A stretch of 64,000 bases of DNA, taken from Oligoflexus tunisiensis. Its GTDB lineage: Bacteria > Bdellovibrionota_B > Oligoflexia > Oligoflexales > Oligoflexaceae. The notes beneath the pieces are model-generated. The model was not told where the DNA came from, ran no database searches, and saw only the letters and a list, made by a program, of their open reading frames with translations. The stretch is from the NCBI RefSeq assembly GCF_001748245.1, contig NZ_BDFO01000001.1:7244346-7308345 (forward strand). Direction: 5' to 3'. Positions 52,074 through 62,400 of this stretch are shown here, piece by piece (the stretch's first letter is position 1; the number at the start of each line of letters is the position of its first letter). The translations under genes were made by a program, and so were the position numbers.

Positions 52074-53366
52074 ATGCGGTACCCTATGCAGCTTGTGACT
52101 GGAACTCTCCTGCACTGTCTTCCCAAAAGTCCTGTGCAATTGGAACATAGCCCCGAGACCACACTGCTGATTGATGATCATGGCCGAATTGAAGCCAAAG
52201 GCTCGCTCGCAGATTTGCAAAAGCAGCATCCCAAAGCCCCGGTCATCGACTATAAGGACAGGCTGCTGGTTCCTGGTTTTCTCGACACCCATATCCATTT
52301 TCCGCAGATGGATATGATTGGCGCCATGGCACCCTCGCTTCTCCCCTGGCTGGAAAAATACACCTTTCCCACGGAAATGGGCTTTCGCGGCCGCTCGGAT
52401 TTGATGCTGAAGGCCGCGCATCAGTTTGTGGATGAACTCTTGGCCAATGGCACCACGCTGGCCTGTGTTTACAGCAGTTCCAATCATGATGTGACGGATC
52501 TTTTGTTTGAAGTCTTTGCTCAAAGGGGACTGCGCGGCATCATCGGCAAGACCAGCATGAACCGTCATGCTCCGGCGCCTCTTCTGGTGCCGCTCGCGGA
52601 TGATATCAGTCAGCAGAAAGCCCTGCTCCAGCGCTGGCATGGCTTTGATCAAAGATTGGCGCTGGCTCTGACACCGCGTTTTGCACCGTCCTGCACGCCG
52701 GACCTGATGCATGCTCTCGGTGAGCTGCACGCAGAGTATCCTGACACCTATATCCAGACTCATTATGCAGAAAATGTTGGCGAGCTGCTCTGGATCAAGG
52801 AGCTTTTTCCTGAGGCTCGCGATTACCTCGAGGTCTATGAATCCTTCCAGCTGCTTGGTCCGCGCACGATCCTGGCTCACGGCATTCATGTGGAAGAGGA
52901 TGCCATGCAAAGGCTGGCTCAAACCCAAACCATCATCAGCCACTGTCCGACGTCCAACCTCTTTCTCGGAAGCGGACTTTTCGCCTGGAGAAAAATGGAG
53001 GAGCATGGCGTTCCGATCGTTCTTGGCACCGACGTTGGCGCCGGCACCAGCTTTTCCCTTTGGCAGACGATGAATGAAGCCTATAAGGTTGCAGCCCTGC
53101 GCGGTACCCCTTTGCAGCCGGTGGATCTGCTCGCTGCGGCCACCTGGAAGGCGGCCCAGGCTCTGGGCCTGACGGATGTGGGTTCGCTCGAGGTGGGCTA
53201 CCAGGCGGATTTTCAAGTTATCAATATCCGGGCGCGGCCTCTGCTTGAAAGACGCGTGAAAAGTGCGAGCAGCGCTGCGGAAGTCCTTGCGGCGCTGATT
53301 CACTTGGCCGATGACCGCTGCGTGGAATCCGTCTGGGTCAACGGCAAACAGCTGCGGTCCTCTTAA
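52074..53366 (+). CDS. guaD: guanine deaminase
   Basis: 430 residues, the usual size; an ATG four codons later is also possible. It hydrolyses guanine to xanthine plus ammonia. It is a metal amidohydrolase: zinc-site H73-x-H75 in FLDTHIHFPQMDMIG, YIQTHYAEN (catalytic His/Glu region), LAHGIHVEEDAM, and the Asp in GTDVGAGTSFSLW. The guanine-deaminase hallmark PWLEKYTFPTEMGF is present. It opens the purine locus and faces a permease gene; the two stops overlap within TTAA. A promoter and an inverted repeat lie upstream. Confidence 0.95.
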   Translation: MRYPMQLVTGTLLHCLPKSPVQLEHSPETTLLIDDHGRIEAKGSLADLQKQHPKAPVIDYKDRLLVPGFLDTHIHFPQMDMIGAMAPSLLPWLEKYTFPTEMGFRGRSDLMLKAAHQFVDELLANGTTLACVYSSSNHDVTDLLFEVFAQRGLRGIIGKTSMNRHAPAPLLVPLADDISQQKALLQRWHGFDQRLALALTPRFAPSCTPDLMHALGELHAEYPDTYIQTHYAENVGELLWIKELFPEARDYLEVYESFQLLGPRTILAHGIHVEEDAMQRLAQTQTIISHCPTSNLFLGSGLFAWRKMEEHGVPIVLGTDVGAGTSFSLWQTMNEAYKVAALRGTPLQPVDLLAAATWKAAQALGLTDVGSLEVGYQADFQVINIRARPLLERRVKSASSAAEVLAALIHLADDRCVESVWVNGKQLRSS

Positions 53367-54685
53367 TGCAGCCAGAGTAAAAGAGCGGACAGTCCCGCCA
53401 TCACCCAGGTGGTAATGGACAGCTCACGGAAACGCCCGGCCGTAGCGTAAAGAACGACATGACTGATCATGCCCCACAAAAGACCCTGCGTAATCGAAAA
53501 GGTCAAAGGAATGAGAGCCAGCGTTAGAAAGCTCGGAATCATGTCCTCATAACGTTGGGCCTGGAAAACCTGAGCCGCGCCCTTGATCATCATCGCTCCC
53601 ACCAGAATCAAAACCGGGGCCGTCGCATAGCCAGGAACCGTGGCCGCGAGCGGCGCCAGGAACAAACAGGGCAGGAATAAAAGGCCGGTGACCACGGCTG
53701 CGCGACCGTTGCGTCCGCCAGCTTCAATGCCGGCGGCGCTTTCGATAAAGGCTGTGCCCGCTGAACTTCCCAAGAGACCGGCCAGCGCCGTGGCACAGGC
53801 ATCCACGAAAAGACCGCGACGCAGATTCTTGGGCTGACCGTTTTCATCCACCAGACCCGAGGCCTGGGAAACTCCGGACAGGGTCGAGAGGGAATCGAAA
53901 AGGTCGGTCATCATAATGGCGAAGATCACGGCCAGATATTCAAGACGCAAGGAACCCCAGATATCAAGCTGCAGGATCGTGCTGGAAAAATCGGGCGTAC
54001 TGATCAGCTGCTGAGGAAATGAAACCAGACCGAAAAGATAACCCAGACCTGTCACCAGGAAAATGCCGAGCAGAAAGGCGATCGCCAGTCCGCGTTGCAG
54101 GAGAACGGACATGACAAAAAGCCCGAAAACCGCCAGCATGCTGGATGAGGTCCAGGCTCCAAATTTCACGAATGTGGCCGGATCCGCCACCACCAGGCCG
54201 GCATTTTTAAGGCCAATAAACGCCAGAAACAGCCCAATCCCCATGGCCGCGGCCGCCCGCAGATGCTCCGGAATCGATCGAATGATGAGCATGCGAACCG
54301 GAAGGATGCTGAGCACCATGAATAAGAGGCCGGCCCAGAACACCAGCCCCATGGCGATGGGCCAGGGGATCTGATGACCCAAAATCACGCTGAAAGTCAG
54401 GAAGGCATTCAATCCCATGCCGGGGGCCACGCCAAAGGGTAGTTTGGCATAGAGCCCCATAAAAATACTCATGCTCGCGGCCAGCAGGATCGTGGCGGTC
54501 ATGACTCCGGCAAACGGCAGGCCGGTTCCCTCGGTTGCCAGGATGGATGGGTTCACCACAACGATATAAGCCATGGTTAAAAACGTCGTTGAACCGCCGA
54601 TAATATCGGCCTGAAGCGAAGAAGCTGAACTGGGGCGCGGCACGTTATGCATATGACTCTCGTTCGTCTGAGGGCATCCTTCCAT
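53363..54685 (-). CDS. NCS2-type purine permease (AzgA/PbuG-like)
   Basis: About 440 residues from the Met at 54685; later Met (54652) or earlier starts exist, so the N-terminus is uncertain. It takes up hypoxanthine, guanine or related purine bases across the inner membrane. Family segments: GGSTTFLTMAYIVVVNPSIL, APGMGLNAFLTFSVILG, MTDLFDSLSTLSG and GSSAGTAFIESAAGIEAGGRNGRAAVVTG, with about 12 membrane helices. It is convergent with guaD, overlapping by 4 bases, and divergent from xdhA. It probably supplies the substrate for GuaD and xanthine dehydrogenase. Confidence 0.92.
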   Translation of the reverse strand: MEGCPQTNESHMHNVPRPSSASSLQADIIGGSTTFLTMAYIVVVNPSILATEGTGLPFAGVMTATILLAASMSIFMGLYAKLPFGVAPGMGLNAFLTFSVILGHQIPWPIAMGLVFWAGLLFMVLSILPVRMLIIRSIPEHLRAAAAMGIGLFLAFIGLKNAGLVVADPATFVKFGAWTSSSMLAVFGLFVMSVLLQRGLAIAFLLGIFLVTGLGYLFGLVSFPQQLISTPDFSSTILQLDIWGSLRLEYLAVIFAIMMTDLFDSLSTLSGVSQASGLVDENGQPKNLRRGLFVDACATALAGLLGSSAGTAFIESAAGIEAGGRNGRAAVVTGLLFLPCLFLAPLAATVPGYATAPVLILVGAMMIKGAAQVFQAQRYEDMIPSFLTLALIPLTFSITQGLLWGMISHVVLYATAGRFRELSITTWVMAGLSALLLWLH

Positions 54686-54780
54686 TTCCAACAGCCCCAA
54701 ACAATTGCACAGCACTGCGGACTCTGCAAATCCAAACAGGGCCCCGTCCGGGTTGACCTTCGATTCGGCATCCTGTAGCC

Positions 54781-54793
54781 TCGCTTGAAGCGA
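54781..54793 (+). promoter_or_regulatory. TCGCTT-G-AAGCGA dyad upstream of xdhA
   Basis: A perfect 13-base palindrome lies between a TTGACC at 54753-54758 (weak -10 near 54776) and the xdhA ATG. It could be an operator for the xdh operon. Confidence 0.35.
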
Positions 54794-54821
54794 CTCCCAC
54801 GATCATTGAGCCAGCAAGGGC

Positions 54822-56312
54822 ATGCCTATGTCGACACGATCTTTTCTCCGCTTTGCATTGAATGGGGCCATCCACGAGGTGACAGGCTCCGACGCTTCCA
54901 TGATGCTGGCTGACTGGCTGCGCAAACGTCTTTACCTGACCGGAACCAAAATCGTCTGCGCGGAAGGGGATTGCGGCGCCTGCACCGTTCTGCGAGCGGT
55001 TCCCGGCACGGGTCGCAGTCGCGAGCTGCGCTTTGAACCCATCAATGCCTGCATCACGATGCTGGCTCAGGTGGACGGGGCCCACCTTGTATCCGTCGAG
55101 GCTTTGCGCCATGACAGTTCCCTGTCGCCGATCCAGGAGGCCATGGTGCAAAAACACGGAAGCCAGTGCGGCTACTGCACGCCGGGTTTTGTGATGGCCC
55201 TTTGCGGGCTCTTTGAAAAATGCAAGGAGAAGCCCGATGTGCAGACGGTGAAAAATCATCTGACGGGAAACCTCTGCCGCTGCACGGGTTACACCCCCAT
55301 CGTGGAAGCTGCGCTCAGCATTGATCCCGAAACCGTCCCGGCCTTGGGCGAGCGTTTTGTGACAACACCGCTCATCAAAGCCCTCAAGGAAACCCAGAGC
55401 CAGGCGATCGACATTACGGCACCGCAAGGCAGGATTCTGGCTCCGGTGCGTCTTAGCGATGTCAGCACGCTCTTGAAAAAATATCCCGAAGCCAGTCTTT
55501 TGGCCTCGGGCACCGACCTTGGTGTTCAACTGAACAAAGGCAAGCGGGAGCTCGGGGATATCATCAGTCTGCATCTGATCCCGGAACTTTATCAGTCCAC
55601 GCAAAAAGGATCGGTCTATCACTTTGGTGCGAAGGTGAGCCTTGAGGAGGTTCGCCGCCGTTGTGCCAAAGGCATTCCGGAATTCAGCACGCTGCTCGAT
55701 GTCTTCGCATCACCCCAGATCAAAAACTCGGGCACCCTGGTGGGCAATATTGCAAATGCCTCGCCGATCGGTGATACCCTGCCCTTTCTTCTGGTCGCCG
55801 ACGCACGCGTCGCCATCGCGAAAAAAACGGGAAAACGTGAGCTTCCCATGACGGAACTCTTTCAGGGTTACCGCAAGCTGGCGCTCAAACCCGGGGAATG
55901 GATCAGTTCGGTATCCTTCCGGGCGCCGCAGAAATCGGAATATTTGCGCCTCTACAAGGCCGCGACCCGCAAGGACCTGGACATTTCTTCGGTGGGGGCC
56001 GCTTTCCTTTTTGATCTGAAACCCAATCGGAAGGATGGCCGCCTTGTGATCCAGGCTGCCCGCCTGGCGTTGGGTGGCGTGGCCGCCATTCCCCTGCGCA
56101 TGACGAGAGTGGAGGCCTTCCTGAAGGATAAAATTCTGGACCACGACCTGGTGGAGACCGCACAGGCCATGCTGCAGGAGGACATCACACCGCTTTCCGA
56201 TCTGCGCGGCAGCTCAGCCTATCGACGGATTCTGGTCCAGGGGTTCTTTCAGCAGTACTGCGATGAAATCATGCAAAGCCGGGAGGTCCAGCATGCAGCC
56301 TTCCATTCTTAA
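54822..56312 (+). CDS. xdhA: xanthine dehydrogenase small subunit (2Fe-2S/FAD)
   Basis: 496 residues. Xanthine dehydrogenase oxidises hypoxanthine and xanthine to urate; this subunit passes electrons to FAD/NAD. The first [2Fe-2S] cluster ligands are C46, C51, C54 and C77. The second are C116, C119, C152 and C154 (GSQCGYCTPG, GNLCRCTGY). FAD-binding motifs are LLASGTDLGVQLNKG (about 224-240) and NSGTLVGNIANASPIGD (about 305-321). The end of the frame overlaps xdhB by 20 bases. It starts the xdhA-xdhB-xdhC operon. Confidence 0.96.
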   Translation: MPMSTRSFLRFALNGAIHEVTGSDASMMLADWLRKRLYLTGTKIVCAEGDCGACTVLRAVPGTGRSRELRFEPINACITMLAQVDGAHLVSVEALRHDSSLSPIQEAMVQKHGSQCGYCTPGFVMALCGLFEKCKEKPDVQTVKNHLTGNLCRCTGYTPIVEAALSIDPETVPALGERFVTTPLIKALKETQSQAIDITAPQGRILAPVRLSDVSTLLKKYPEASLLASGTDLGVQLNKGKRELGDIISLHLIPELYQSTQKGSVYHFGAKVSLEEVRRRCAKGIPEFSTLLDVFASPQIKNSGTLVGNIANASPIGDTLPFLLVADARVAIAKKTGKRELPMTELFQGYRKLALKPGEWISSVSFRAPQKSEYLRLYKAATRKDLDISSVGAAFLFDLKPNRKDGRLVIQAARLALGGVAAIPLRMTRVEAFLKDKILDHDLVETAQAMLQEDITPLSDLRGSSAYRRILVQGFFQQYCDEIMQSREVQHAAFHS

Positions 56313-58659
56313 AGGCACTCACGGAGCAGCTCATGAATCCGCCCGCGGGCATGTCCAGGGCACGGCGGAATATGTGGATGACCGTCCGCGTGAAGCCCGG
56401 GAACTGACCGTGGGTCTCATCTGGAGCCCGCATGCGCATGCGCGAATACTCTCGATTGACGTTAGCCGCGTGCAGAAATGGGCTGACCGGCTCTGGATTT
56501 TTGATTACAAGGCGCTGGCTCACAACACCTGGGGCAGCATCTTTCAGGATCAATGTTTCCTCGCCCAGGATGTCGTCCACTTCGTTGGTGAGGTCGTCCT
56601 GGTGGTGGCGGCCGAGGATCCTGCCATCCTTAGCGCGGCCCTGAAAGCCATTCGGATAGAGTATGAGGTTCTTCCCGCGATCCTTTCCATCGAAGAGGCG
56701 GTGGCCCAGCAGAGTTTCATTGGCGTGGAGCGAACCATTGCCCGCGGCGACTGGCAGAAGGGTCTGGAGACAGCACCGCATCGTTTGCAGGGACGCGTTC
56801 CTATCGATGGAGCGGATCATTTTTATCTGGAAAATCAGGCGGCCATTGCCTATCCGCGGGATGGTGGGATTCTGGAAATTCATTCCTCGACGCAGCATCC
56901 GACCGAGGTGCAGCATCTGGTGGCCGAAGCCCTTGGGCTGCCGCAAAAGGATGTTGTCTGTACTGTGAAACGGCTGGGAGGCGGCTTCGGCGGAAAGGAA
57001 ACTCAGGCGGCACTCTTCGCAGTTTTTGCCGCCATGGTTGCCAAAGTCTGCCAAAGACCAGCCCGTCTTGTCCTCGACAAGGACACGGATATGATGATCA
57101 CCGGCAAGCGCAATCCCTTTCAGGTGCATTACGATATCGCCTTTCGCGATGATGGCGAAATCGTGGCATTGGATGCGCTCCTTTATTCCGATGGTGGCGC
57201 CTGTGCGGATCTTTCGACGGCGATCATGGAACGGGCCCTCACGCATGTGGACAATGCCTATTTTCTGCCTGCCGTTCGCATCCGTGGCCAAGTTTGCCGC
57301 ACCCATATTCATCCGCACACCGCGTTCCGGGGTTTTGGTGGACCCAAGGGTGTGGCGCTGATCGAACAGGCCATCGAAGCCATCGCACATCATCTGCGTC
57401 TCGATCCTTATGATGTCCGGCTCAGGAATGTCTATCGGCATCCTCATCGGAACACCACACCCTACGGTCAGGTGGTGGAAGGCGACGCGCTGCCGGTTCT
57501 CTTCGAAACCCTGGCGGAACGCTGTGAATACAAGGCCCGGCGGCAGCAGTTGCTCGAATCAGCAGATCCCAAATCCCCCTGGTTGCGTGGCATCTCCATG
57601 ACAGCGGTGAAGTTTGGCATTTCCTTTATCACCCGCTTTCTCAATCAGGGAAATGCTCTCGTTATTCTCCACCAGGATGGAACGTTTCAGGTATCCACGG
57701 GTGCCGTTGAGATGGGACAAGGGGTTCAAACCAAGATTGGCAGTCTTGTGGCCGCCGAATTTGGGGTTGATCCGGACCAGGTGCGGGTCATGCCCACGCA
57801 AACGGATAAGAACGCGAACACCTCCGCGACCGCCGCTTCGAGTGGAACCGATTTGAATGGCTCCGCGGCCCTGGTGGCCTGCCGGCCGCTGAAGGAACGC
57901 CTCAGCAAGGTTTTCGCAGCCCTGATTGATTTGGATCCTGAACTCTGGCCCACGCGCACGATCGGACCAGGAACGCAGGCGGATATGGTTTGGGATAAAC
58001 CCCTGGCCTATCCTGTGGTGTTTGAAGGAGGACGGGTTTATGCCGCGGGCCATCCTGAGCGTTTCCTCAGCCTTGTGGATGTCATCCGGGAAGCCTATTT
58101 TAATAGGGTTTCGTTGAGTGAATATGGCTTTTACAAAGTGGACGGTCTGGATTTCAACAAGGTCACGGGCCAGGGCAATGCCTTTCTCTATTACAGCCAG
58201 GGCACGGCCTGCAGTGAAGTCATCGTGAATCGATTCACAGGAGAAGTGAAGGTCCTGCGATCCGACATTCTCATGGATCTCGGTCGCCCCATCAACTACG
58301 ACCTGGAGATGGGCCAGATTCGTGGCGCCTTCGTTCAGGGTCTGGGCTGGGTGACATCGGAGCAGCTCGTTTATGATGGTCAGGGCCGACTTTTGACCCA
58401 TGCCCCGAGCACCTATAAGATTCCGTCCGTTCATGATATTCCGCGCGATTTCCGTGCGGAACTTTTGGAAACTGACAATCCCCGCACGCTGCATCGTGGC
58501 AAGGCCGTGGGGGAACCCCCGCTGCTGCTGAGCTTTTCCGTGTGGACGGCGATCATGAATGCGATCAAGGTTTCGTCGCTGCCGATTCCTGCCAGCCGGG
58601 AGCGCATCCTGCGGGCCCTTTATCCCGATACCTTTGCAAAATGGGAGAAGGCCAGGTGA
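56293..58659 (+). CDS. xdhB: xanthine dehydrogenase large (molybdopterin) subunit
   Basis: 788 residues from the ATG at 56293, which follows GGGAGG inside the end of xdhA. It carries the molybdenum cofactor and oxidises the purine. Visible are the GGGFGGKE cofactor loop (229-236), AFRGFGGPKG (the Arg that positions substrate) and the catalytic Glu741 in AVGEPP near the end. The stop overlaps the next gene start (GTGA). Confidence 0.96.
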   Translation: MQPSILKGTHGAAHESARGHVQGTAEYVDDRPREARELTVGLIWSPHAHARILSIDVSRVQKWADRLWIFDYKALAHNTWGSIFQDQCFLAQDVVHFVGEVVLVVAAEDPAILSAALKAIRIEYEVLPAILSIEEAVAQQSFIGVERTIARGDWQKGLETAPHRLQGRVPIDGADHFYLENQAAIAYPRDGGILEIHSSTQHPTEVQHLVAEALGLPQKDVVCTVKRLGGGFGGKETQAALFAVFAAMVAKVCQRPARLVLDKDTDMMITGKRNPFQVHYDIAFRDDGEIVALDALLYSDGGACADLSTAIMERALTHVDNAYFLPAVRIRGQVCRTHIHPHTAFRGFGGPKGVALIEQAIEAIAHHLRLDPYDVRLRNVYRHPHRNTTPYGQVVEGDALPVLFETLAERCEYKARRQQLLESADPKSPWLRGISMTAVKFGISFITRFLNQGNALVILHQDGTFQVSTGAVEMGQGVQTKIGSLVAAEFGVDPDQVRVMPTQTDKNANTSATAASSGTDLNGSAALVACRPLKERLSKVFAALIDLDPELWPTRTIGPGTQADMVWDKPLAYPVVFEGGRVYAAGHPERFLSLVDVIREAYFNRVSLSEYGFYKVDGLDFNKVTGQGNAFLYYSQGTACSEVIVNRFTGEVKVLRSDILMDLGRPINYDLEMGQIRGAFVQGLGWVTSEQLVYDGQGRLLTHAPSTYKIPSVHDIPRDFRAELLETDNPRTLHRGKAVGEPPLLLSFSVWTAIMNAIKVSSLPIPASRERILRALYPDTFAKWEKAR

Positions 58660-59480
58660 ATGCGCTCAAGGTCTTTCGACGGATGCATGAACTCAGCGAG
58701 CAGGGCGAGGCCTTTGTGGTCTGCACGCTGCTTTCCAGCATGGGTCATGCGCCTCAGGAACCAGGGGCCAAGGCCTTGATCACAGCGGACGGTTTGTGCG
58801 AAGGCACCGTGGGTGGCGGCAAGCTGGAAAACAAGGCCATTCAGGAAGCCTTCCGCATGCTGCAAAATCCACCCTGTCCCGTTCAACCGGTCCTGCAGGA
58901 TTGGGACTTGCAGAAGGACGTTGGCATGTCCTGCGGCGGTCGGGCGACTTTATTATTCGAGGTTTTTGGAGTCACCGGCTGGAATGTTTTCGTCATCGGC
59001 GCCGGACATGTGTCGCAGGCCCTGTGCCGGACACTGTTGCCTTTGAACTGTCGCCTGACCTGTATCGATACCCGCAAGGAATGGATTGAACGTCTGCCGG
59101 AGGCTCCGCATTTCAGAAAACTGGTGGTCGATGATATGGCGACCTTTGCAGCAGATATTCCGCCGGGAAGTTTTTGTGCCGTCATCACCATGGGACACGG
59201 CACGGATCTGCCGGTGCTCAAGGTTCTCCTGGCCCGGGACGATCTTTCCTTTGTGGGATCCATCGGCAGCAAGGTGAAAGCCCGCCGGATGAAAGCGGAT
59301 CTGGCCCGGGCTGGTCTCAACCCGGAACAGATTCAAAAACTGCACTCTCCCATCGGACTGGACGTGAGCTCAAGGCGGCCCGAGGAAATTGCGATCGGCA
59401 TTGCCGCCCAGCTGCTCATGGCCCGTGCAGCGCCGGGAACCACGATCAGCCGCACGGCTGGACCACTCACCAGCGACTGA
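58656..59480 (+). CDS. xdhC: XdhC, xanthine dehydrogenase maturation factor
   Basis: 274 residues from the GTG at 58656, which overlaps the xdhB stop (GTGA) and has GAGAAGG in front; an ATG at 58641 is the alternative. XdhC binds and sulfurates the molybdenum cofactor and hands it to the enzyme. GTVGGGKLENKAI with SCGGRATLLFE is the XdhC N-domain. NVFVIGAGHVSQALCRTLLPL and FVGSIGSKVKARRMKADLARAGLN belong to the Rossmann part. The stop overlaps the convergent fusion gene by 14 bases. Confidence 0.94.
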   Translation: MNALKVFRRMHELSEQGEAFVVCTLLSSMGHAPQEPGAKALITADGLCEGTVGGGKLENKAIQEAFRMLQNPPCPVQPVLQDWDLQKDVGMSCGGRATLLFEVFGVTGWNVFVIGAGHVSQALCRTLLPLNCRLTCIDTRKEWIERLPEAPHFRKLVVDDMATFAADIPPGSFCAVITMGHGTDLPVLKVLLARDDLSFVGSIGSKVKARRMKADLARAGLNPEQIQKLHSPIGLDVSSRRPEEIAIGIAAQLLMARAAPGTTISRTAGPLTSD

Positions 59481-62400
59481 AGGCCAGCAGACGATTCAAA
59501 CCACCATCAGGGAAGGTTTGCACCCGCAGCACTTCAAATGTTCCAGTATTCTGCACCGTAAAGGCTTTCTGACTGCCGGCAAAGCCTTTCACCCAGGTTC
59601 GTGGCACGAGTTCCACCCATTCCTCTCCCCTTTGACCCTGCACGGAAAGTTCCAGCGGGTTGTTGTTGACGAAGTAAGTGAAATCCATAACGAGCTTTTC
59701 CAGACGACCTGGCCTGGCCAGTTGAATGACAATTTCCTCATGATGCCCCGGCTCACGGCTACGGGCGGACTCCAGACCATCGAACATATTCAGCGGCCGA
59801 TACGGTGAAATCACCTGAATCGCCGGTCCGTAGTGTTCATTCGAGGCGCGTAAAACCCTGGCGCCCAGAGCGGCCGAAGCCACGTTCACCAGATCGCCCG
59901 CCCGCAGACGGGCGCGATTTCTTTCGATATCCGCCTCGCCCGCCTGATACGGCAGACTCATGGGTTTACGGGTTTGGGGAATGGTTTCCGGAAAGCGCAC
60001 GCATTGCACTGAGTCGAGCGGCCTGTAGCGCGAACGCTCCGCCTCCGGAAGATCGCTGTAAAGGCCCAGACGGCTGAAGCCGCCATCCGGGAAGTTTTGA
60101 ACGCGAATGCTGGAATAAACGCGCGCATCGGTGCCGCGGTCAACAAGCAGAAGGGCATGACCTTCCATGGCAACCTTCGGCAAAATTTCGTGCCATGTTC
60201 CTTGACTCTGCCCTTCCAAACGAATGAAGGCCGCCTGATTGCCAAGATGAAACTGCGTGGAGAGGGACACATAACGAATGGGACCCGGCTTCACGAGTTC
60301 CAGGATCAACTCATCGCAAGGCGCTGGATTGTGCCGGACCGTTTCCCAGCTGTCCATGATCTTGCCCTCCTTGCCGAACAGACCCGGATCGAAGGTGGGT
60401 TCATAGGGACTGATCAGGTTTTCGGCGCGACCAAAAAGCTGATTGGTGACCTTGACTATGCGGGCCCCGGTGACAAGATTTTGATTCGCCAGTGGCGACA
60501 GAGGGCCTTTGCGCTCAATGGCCTCGGGCAAACGCGGGATGAAGGCTTTAAAGACCAGATCCCGATAGCCTATGTTCACAACCTCCTCGGGCTTCAGGCG
60601 GCCGGGATCAAAGCGATGCGCGAAGAGCCCGTAGTCAATCCCCTGCATATCGAGTAGTCTCAAGGCCTCCTGCGCGACCTCGGCGTTGAAGAGAACACCG
60701 GAGAATTCTCCATTGCAAAGTGTGACCAGACCTTTCCCGCGATCCGGACCGGCAAAGCAGTAAAGATATAGGCAGCGGAAACCGTCGTTGGCCCCCTGAT
60801 GAATGGCGAGCCGATTGTCACCCGCCTCCGCCACGAAAATGCCGAGGCCCATGTTGCAGCCCATAAAATCCTGGCAGCCTTGATCGGTTCCATACAGCAT
60901 CAGCGGAGCCGTATCATGGGAAATGGGACCGGAGCCTTCCAGATTGTGCCAGGCTTCACCGAGATGCCGAAGGAATCGCCCCATGGCGGCGCTGGTTCCC
61001 ATCGCACCGGCGGCAAAGGCCGGAAACATCAGACGACCCCCTATGATCACCTGACCATCATCATGGCAACCTCTCGCATAGGTTCGGCCAGGCAGGGTCT
61101 CCTGCTGAAAACTGAATTCCTGCATGCCGAGGGCATCGAGAAAAGGACGTGTGATCGCCTCAATGGATCGGCCTTCCAGCGATTGAATCAGGTGCTCCAG
61201 CACGAGGAATCCGGCGCCTGAGTATTTGAACACCGTGCCCGGGGGATTGATGACAGCCACCGGTTCATAGCCATAGAGCGCATTGCCACGCAGAAAGTCG
61301 TGAATCGGCGGCATTCTTTCCGTGGTCGACACTCCATTCACATAATGCAGATTCAAGGCCTTGTGATTCATCAGATGAGCCAGGGTCACCTGATCGCCCC
61401 AGGACCCCTGCAAACGAAAATCCGAGTCCGTGGTGGCGAAGAGTTGATTCACGGGCGTATGAATGCTGATGCCTTTTTTCGCAAAGTATTCGAGGGCAAA
61501 GGCGGAGGCCACCGATTTGCTCAGAGAAGCCACTTCAAACCAGGTTTCGGCCGCCGTATCCAGAGCAATATCCTGCTGTGAGTCTGGCGTCATGAGTGAG
61601 ATCATGGCGGCGGCAATCCTATGCCGGCTCTTGAGCCTCGGGAATAGATCCAGACGTTCGGCCAGAGGGCTGCTTAGGAAACGTTTGCGGGCGATTTCCC
61701 AAAGTGCTGTCCGGGCATGGTCCAGCTCCACGTCCTGGCTGTTATGGATTCTCTCCTGCAGGATCCCGAGAAGATCCTGCCCGCTTTTCCCCTGGGCGGA
61801 CACCAGAAACTTGATACCGAATTTCCGCTTATACTCCTGTCCCAGCCTCTGAAGTTCCGAGCGGATTGCTTCCTCCTCCTGAAGCACCGCGGCCTGCTCG
61901 CGCGCGGCCATGTCATCAAGGGTTTTTTTGGATTGCCCGATATCACCATGGAAGGCGGCTGCCGCAACAAGGTCTTCGAAATTGAGACGGCGCACCAGGG
62001 CCTCACCCTTGGCCAGGTCGGGAATCAGATCCCGGGACATTTCGGCCGCAAAACCCTGATGTCCCAGGCATTCGAACCAGGTCATAAACCGTTCGATCGT
62101 CGGATCAAAGGCCAAAATTTCCGGCTCCAGGGCCTGCAAAGCCTGCCAGGGGTCATCCGTCGTTCGAATTTCTTCGATTGTAAAAGGCAGCAGGAGTTCG
62201 CTAACAAACTCCACCGGCTCGGCATCGGTCATAAAGCGGATCATCAGTTTGAAGGCAATCGGATACCATTTCGCGGTCTCCTCGTTCCACTTCACCTGCA
62301 CGATCTTTTGCGCGTTGGAAAGATCCTTGCGGATAAACGTGAGCTCTTCAAATGCAATCCGCAAAAAATCATGAAGCGGGAAGCGTCCATGTCGAATCTC

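Noticed and set aside
52068..53303. 411-codon open frame on the - strand
   Set aside because: Antisense shadow of guaD, whose metal-site motifs (FLDTHIHF, LAHGIHVEE) fix the coding strand.
56269..57447. 392-codon open frame on the - strand
   Set aside because: Antisense shadow of xdhB, whose cofactor motifs fix the coding strand.
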